A stretch of 35,278 nt of DNA from Zygnema cylindricum. Lineage: Eukaryota; Streptophyta; Zygnematophyceae; Zygnematales; Zygnemataceae. Both the position numbers and the translations under genes were made by a program. Location of the stretch: contig JBBHKE010000721.1 in assembly GCA_037447655.1 (NCBI GenBank), positions 125,001 through 160,278 of the forward strand, read 5' to 3'. Positions 31,240-35,278 of the stretch are shown in pieces (positions within the stretch are counted from its first letter, which is position 1; each line of letters begins with the position of its first letter). Below the pieces are notes generated by a model that saw only the letters and a program-made list of their open reading frames with translations, did no database searches and had not been told where the DNA came from.

Positions 31240-32018
31240 GGGTACGTCCCCATGTATTAAAGTATCGACTCTTCTCTGTCTTTTTGCCCTAAAATTCAGG
31301 GAACTTTGACAAAAACTTTAGCCGTACGAAAAAATTATTTTTACCAAAGTAAAGTAAACGTCAACATACTTTGGATGTACGGCGTGTTTGTCGTCATGTG
31401 AACGCATTTTGCCGTTTTCCCCTTTTCGACCCCCGGGCAAGAGAATCCAGCCCAAAAAAAACTTCATCCAAAATTACCTCGAGGAGGTGATTTTAGTTCA
31501 AGTACCGCGCAAACAGCGAATGAAAAATGACCCACGCACGCGCCACAAGAGTGTGAAAATTTTAGGACGAGGGAGAGTCCTCGCTATTTTTCTCCGTGCC
31601 GGTCACGCGCATGTATGGAAAAAAATCTGCAGGGGTCTCGGACCTCCACTTTCATTCTTGGGGTCTTTTGCAAAATTTTGCGCCGTCGTCGCCTATCCCC
31701 TCTCTCCCTCACACTATCGCCTTTATCTCTTGCATTCGTTGTTTTGGGCGGTACCTTCCCTAAAATCACCTCGCGAGGTGACTTTTGATGAAGTTTTTTG
31801 ACGGGCTGGAATCTCTTGCCCGAGGGTCGAAAAAACGAAAACGCCAAAATTTGTTAATGTGACGACAAATATGTAGTACATTCAAAGTATAGACTTGACG
31901 TTTGCTGTACTTTTAAAGAATTGACTTTTTTGTACGTCTAAAGTTTTCTCGTACGAACTTGCGTTTTGTGCGAAGACGACAGATTAAAGTCGATACTTTA
32001 ACACATGGGGACGTACCC
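31240..32018. mobile_element. Foldback element with roughly 286-bp inverted arms
   Basis: 779 bp with TAA directly outside both ends (31237-31239 and 32019-32021). Left arm 31240-31525, right arm 31731-32018, loop about 205 bases. Outer ends share GGGTACGTCCCCATGT then TTAAAGTATCGACT; inside, matching blocks include GGGCAAGAGA-TCCAGCCC, AAAAAACTTCATC and GAGGTGATTTTAG. A perfect 16-base palindrome TCACCTCGCGAGGTGA is at 31766-31781. The frames at 31388-31801 and 31584-31847 are the two arms reading alike and do not look like genes. Confidence 0.88.
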
Positions 32019-32021
32019 TAA

Positions 32022-32816
32022 GTTTGCTCAAAATCACTTGAAGCACTTTGTTTGGATCCGTACGCTTTATTCGAAGTATTAACATGACGCTTCAACGGGG
32101 AATTTCGTAGTCGATAATAAACTCGACGTATAGAAATCTGTCATCATCGTCTTGACGGTAAGGGCATGGTGGGCATGGGAGAGAAAAATGGAGAAAATGA
32201 GAAGAAAATCATGGAAAAGAAGAATATGGAAGCAAAAGATATGACAAAAAGAGACAAAAAAAATACAAAAGTATAAGTAAAAGGAAGAAAATGTATTGAA
32301 GTTCACATTGTCCTGAATTTCCATTTGTTTTTAATTCATGAATCTTTTTAAATAAATAGTCAATGTAAACAATCAATTTTCTTAATTTTCTACTTAGTCG
32401 ATTACATTTTTGATTTACGTCATGCCTATCTTAATCACGTCACATCTAATTTGATTTTTTTTACATGAATACGTAACTTTTTTAATGGATGAAATGCAAA
32501 ATCCGCATTAAACACAGTTGGAAAAATCAAGAATTTAATTTTTGATTTTTTTTGTAAACAATCCAGCATGATTTTTCATCTCTTGGGACCAATAATGATA
32601 CAATTATTAGTGAGAATCAAATGTGATATTAGGGTCAAATTAGAAGTCAGAGAATAAAAAGCGAGAGAAGTTTTAAGTAATTGTTTAGAAGTGGCGAGAA
32701 AATAGGAAAATAATGAAAAAAATTATCATACACAATAACCTAATTAAATTAGATATCTCACATTAGAAGAAAAGCATTATTTTAAATGTTTATTTTTTTT
32801 CTTTTTTGTCTCTTAG
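32022..32816 (+). other. Upstream region of the ABCG gene
   Basis: AT-rich. A purine-rich stretch (GGAGAAAATGAGAAGAAAAT and similar) lies at 32175-32290. The last bases form a strong splice acceptor (T tract then CTCTTAG at 32816), so part of this region is an intron and a 5' exon lies somewhere upstream; I could not place it. No promoter motif that I would defend. Confidence 0.6.
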
Positions 32817-35278
32817 GCCATGAGCAATACCATTTCTGAATCCCATTTCCCACAATTTGGAAAAATGAATCAGAAAAATGACCAGTTGTGGGAATCTGAA
32901 AAACTGAAATCCGATTTTATCGACGGGGAAAAAAACGAAAAATACGATTTGGAATTGTTGAAGAAAAATCCAGATTTGTTTTCGAATAATTTTCCGATTA
33001 GTGAAATTCCAAACCGTATTTGTACCCAAACGAGCGTCACAGTTAATCTTCCTCAAGAAAGGTACAGTAAGGAAAAGGGGGGAGGGAGAGGGAGGGAGGG
33101 GGGAGAAGCTAAACAAATAAAAACACTAAAACCAGAAAAAGAAAGTTGATATATTTGTCAGTATGTAGATTGGCAATTTTTAAATTTCACTTTCCGAATG
33201 TCGAATGGATTTAATTTCCAATTGCTCTTAAAAAAATAGAAATTCCTAATTTGTTTTGTTTCTTTTTTTTTCTTTCGTTTGCATTGTTTTTTTGATTCGT
33301 TTTTCTTTTTTTTTTTGATTCGTTTGTTTTTTTTTTTTTTTTTATTTCGATCGCTCAAAACGAAAATTTGGAAACTTTTTAAATAAGTGTAAAAAATTTG
33401 AGTTACAAAATTCAAAAAGGACGAACGGACTCTTTTACGAAATCGTTTTTTTTTTCGAAAAGTGAAATTAAAACTGAAATTCCGAGAGTTGGACTTTTTT
33501 CGAGACAAGCGAACTCGGTCAAAATCGATAAGAATACCGATATGGAACTTTATTTGCTCAAAAAAATCAATTGTACCGCAAATCCCGGAGAAATTTTGGC
33601 GGTCGCGGGACCAAGTGGGTCGGGAAAATCGACTTTTTTGGATGCCCTGGGAGGGAGAATCAGTTCAAAAAGTTTGGAGGGAGAAATTACGGTCAACAAA
33701 AAACCGGTGGATGTGAAACAGTTTCGGAGAATGACGGGTAATGAAAACTGAAACCTTAATTCCTCTTTCTTCCCCTCTCTCTCTCTCCCTCTTGCTCCCT
33801 CTCCCTCTCCCTCTTCTCTCTCTCCTCCCTCTTTTTCGCGCTCCCCCTTTCTGTTCTCCATCTCTCTGTTTTTTCTGTATCGGTATTATTAATACTCCTT
33901 CTCAATTCACGATTTGGTTGCACTTCCACTGAGTTTGTTTAACAATTGATATTGTTGTTAAAATTGTTTTCTCTTTTTCAGGTTATGTTCTGCAAGATGA
34001 TGCGCTTTTTCCAATGTTAACAGTTCGTGAAACACTTCTTTATAGTGCTCGATTGCGACTCCATGGATCCATGTCTATGAAAGAAAAAGCCCAAAGAGTG
34101 GAGGACTTAATCCAAGAACTTGGTTTAAAGGTGAGGCTGGATTTCAAATGCACAATTGTTTGGAACCTGCTTCCTTATTCTTTTGTTTTTGACTGCTTTC
34201 TCTTTTCTCTTTTCAAGTTTCTAGTTAATTAGATTCAGTAAAACATTAAACAGAGAGGATTAGTGTGAATTATAAGACTTCAACGTCTTGATGATAAATT
34301 AGAACTCTTAAATTCCAGCTATGGCCAAAATTTAGTGTTCAATCTCACGGTGTGCCCTCATGTCCCAATATACCTTTCCCATTCCCACTATCGTAATGTC
34401 CCAATACCTCAATCCCTCCATCCCTAAATCCCTAAATCCTAACATCCCAATCTCCCAGTGTCCCAACATTGGACTTTGCACAAATGAGAAGTTAGCACCA
34501 CTTCAGAATCATTTTTAAAATCTCCGAATGTTGAAACATGAGTATGCCCATATGTCCTAATTTCTGTGTCCCAATTTTCTAATATATCAATGTCTCAACA
34601 ATTTCCTAATATATCTGTTCCAGTTTTCCTCTTCCAATGTCTCAATGTTCCAGTTTTCCTCTATCCAAACTTCCCAATGAGCAAATGTCCCAATACGTTA
34701 AAAACCCCAATGTCAAGAATTTCTAATGCATTCCCCATCTCACAATTCCACTACCTCAATCCCACCATCCCATTATCTCAATATCCCAACATCCCGATAC
34801 CAATTTCATCCCACTACCAATCTCTCTAATCCACTTTCTCACTATGCCAATGTCCCAATGTTCCACCAACATTTTCATTCGACAATGCGACAAAGTCGCA
34901 ATGTTGAAACATTTTAATTTGACATTATTGACACAATGTTCCAATGTTGAAACATTGTAGTTCAACGTTATTTACACAAAATGCTCAAACATGTAATTCG
35001 ACAATGTTTTCACAAGGTCACAACGTTCCAACATTGTAATTAGACATTGCCACAATATGCTTATGCTCGAACACTAGAGTTAGACATTATTGCCACAATA
35101 TCTTAATATTCCAACATTTTAATTCGACATCAACATTATAATCAGATATTGTTGCATAATGTTCCAACCGTGTAGTTTGATGGTGCCACAATCTCTTAAT
35201 GGTACTGGTGTTCCAACATTATAATTTGACATTGCCACATTTGATATTGTGCAGGCGGCATCCGATACTCGTATTGGA
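32817..35278 (+). CDS. ABCG-type half-transporter ATPase gene, first four coding exons, 3' part off window
   Basis: Coding exons 32820-33061, 33463-33737, 33982-34130 and 35255-35278 join in frame to 230 residues. The domain reads VTVNL (about residue 73), Walker [10 protein letters not shown] (residues 130-138, bases 33608-33634), [19 protein letters not shown] with the Q-loop Gln at about 177, and [13 protein letters not shown], the stretch that precedes the ABC signature in ABCG proteins. Known of the family: an N-terminal ATPase domain followed by six membrane helices, acting as dimers that export lipids, waxes or hormones. The LSGGE/ISGGE signature, Walker B and membrane part lie beyond the edge. 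The substrate cannot be told. Confidence 0.93.
32820..33061 (+). CDS. ABCG gene coding exon 1
   Basis: ATG at 32820 in the context GCCATGAGC. It lies four bases after a strong acceptor (long T tract then CTCTTAG at 32810-32816), so an upstream, probably 5' UTR, exon is spliced to this one; a short upstream coding exon cannot be excluded. Residues 1-65 are polar and Lys/Asn/Glu-rich; [14 protein letters not shown] at the end is the first strand of the ATPase domain. Donor GTACAG; a GTAAGG six bases further on would give a phase that does not fit exon 2. Confidence 0.8.
33463..33737 (+). CDS. ABCG gene coding exon 2 (Walker A)
   Basis: Acceptor after a T tract (TTTTTCGAAAAG) and donor GTAATG. 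It reads [20 protein letters not shown] then [20 protein letters not shown] and [13 protein letters not shown]. Walker A is intact, with Lys136. The first 15 or so residues, and so the exact acceptor, are less certain than the core. Confidence 0.9.
33738..33981 (+). repeat. ABCG intron 2 with CT-rich tract
   Basis: 244-bp intron with a CTCTCCCT-rich stretch at 33761-33865. Intron 1 (33062-33462) is T-rich with runs up to about 20 T at 33326-33345. Confidence 0.85.
33982..34130 (+). CDS. ABCG gene coding exon 3 (Q-loop)
   Basis: Acceptor TTCTCTTTTTCAG, donor GTGAGG. Reads [20 protein letters not shown] then [20 protein letters not shown] and DLIQELGLK. All 49 codons fit the family, and phases match on both sides. 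Confidence 0.95.
34340..34880 (+). repeat. Degenerate CCCAATGTCCCAATA-type repeat in ABCG intron 3
   Basis: Short words TGTCCCAAT, ATCCCAACAT and CTCAATATCCC recur through about 540 bases without a fixed period. The frames in it are repeat artefacts. Confidence 0.8.
34875..35254 (+). repeat. About nine diverged 40-bp units in ABCG intron 3, reaching the acceptor
   Basis: Units of roughly AACATTGTAATTYGACATTR then TTGCCACAATGTTCC begin near 34908, 34951, 34988, 35030, 35070, 35112, 35131, 35166 and 35215. Spacing varies between about 20 and 50 bases. The last unit runs straight into the splice acceptor at 35254. Confidence 0.75.
35255..35278 (+). CDS. ABCG gene coding exon 4, cut by the window end
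   Basis: After acceptor GATATTGTGCAG the eight visible codons read AASDTRIG, which continues ELGLK exactly as ABCG proteins do (LGLxxxxDTxIG). Confidence 0.88.

Noticed and set aside
31388-31847. Opposing frames of 137 and 87 codons
   Set aside because: They lie in the arms and loop of the foldback element and mirror one another.
17307-32816. A gene cluster or defence-type system between the two genes
   Set aside because: I read all frames for recognisable domains and found none; the region is explained by repeats and mobile elements.

Overview
This is a eukaryotic nuclear window with a plant (streptophyte) look. The evidence is two spliced protein genes with GT-AG introns of about 240 bp to 1.5 kb, many microsatellites, and 15 kb of transposon-rich DNA between the genes. 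The long minus-strand gene reads as the plant form of the PHIP/BRWD family (WD40 plus, normally, a C-terminal bromodomain). I cannot name the species.

Layout. (1) Positions 17306 down to 1, minus strand: an 18-exon gene whose exons I could join in one continuous reading frame (1,921 codons so far, no stop). It encodes an N-terminal plant BRWD region, about eight WD40 repeats and a very long charged linker. The bromodomain, if present, lies beyond position 1. Introns carry purine/pyrimidine tracts, a 308-bp tandem duplication (intron 5), a foldback element (intron 4), a decayed coding relic (intron 3) and long TATA/GTATGT repeats (intron 1). (2) About 17.3-32.8 kb: intergenic DNA with no gene I can support. 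It holds three copies of a 560-590 bp inverted-repeat element flanked by TA, several elements with GGG...CCC ends and TAA/TTA flanks (Tourist/PIF-Harbinger-like), a hAT-like element with a perfect 8-bp target duplication, a 779-bp foldback with roughly 286-bp arms, a tRNA-like cloverleaf with a tandem half copy, and several minisatellites. (3) 32817 to the right edge, plus strand: the first four coding exons of an ABCG-type half-transporter ATPase domain (Walker A and Q-loop visible), cut by the window end.

The two genes are transcribed away from each other (the minus-strand gene leftwards, the plus-strand gene rightwards) and show no functional link. I see no gene cluster or new multi-gene system. 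The most unusual material is the nested transposon mosaic at 27.9-32.0 kb.

Exon borders were set by splice consensus and reading-frame phase only. Distances, copy counts and inverted repeats were read by eye.
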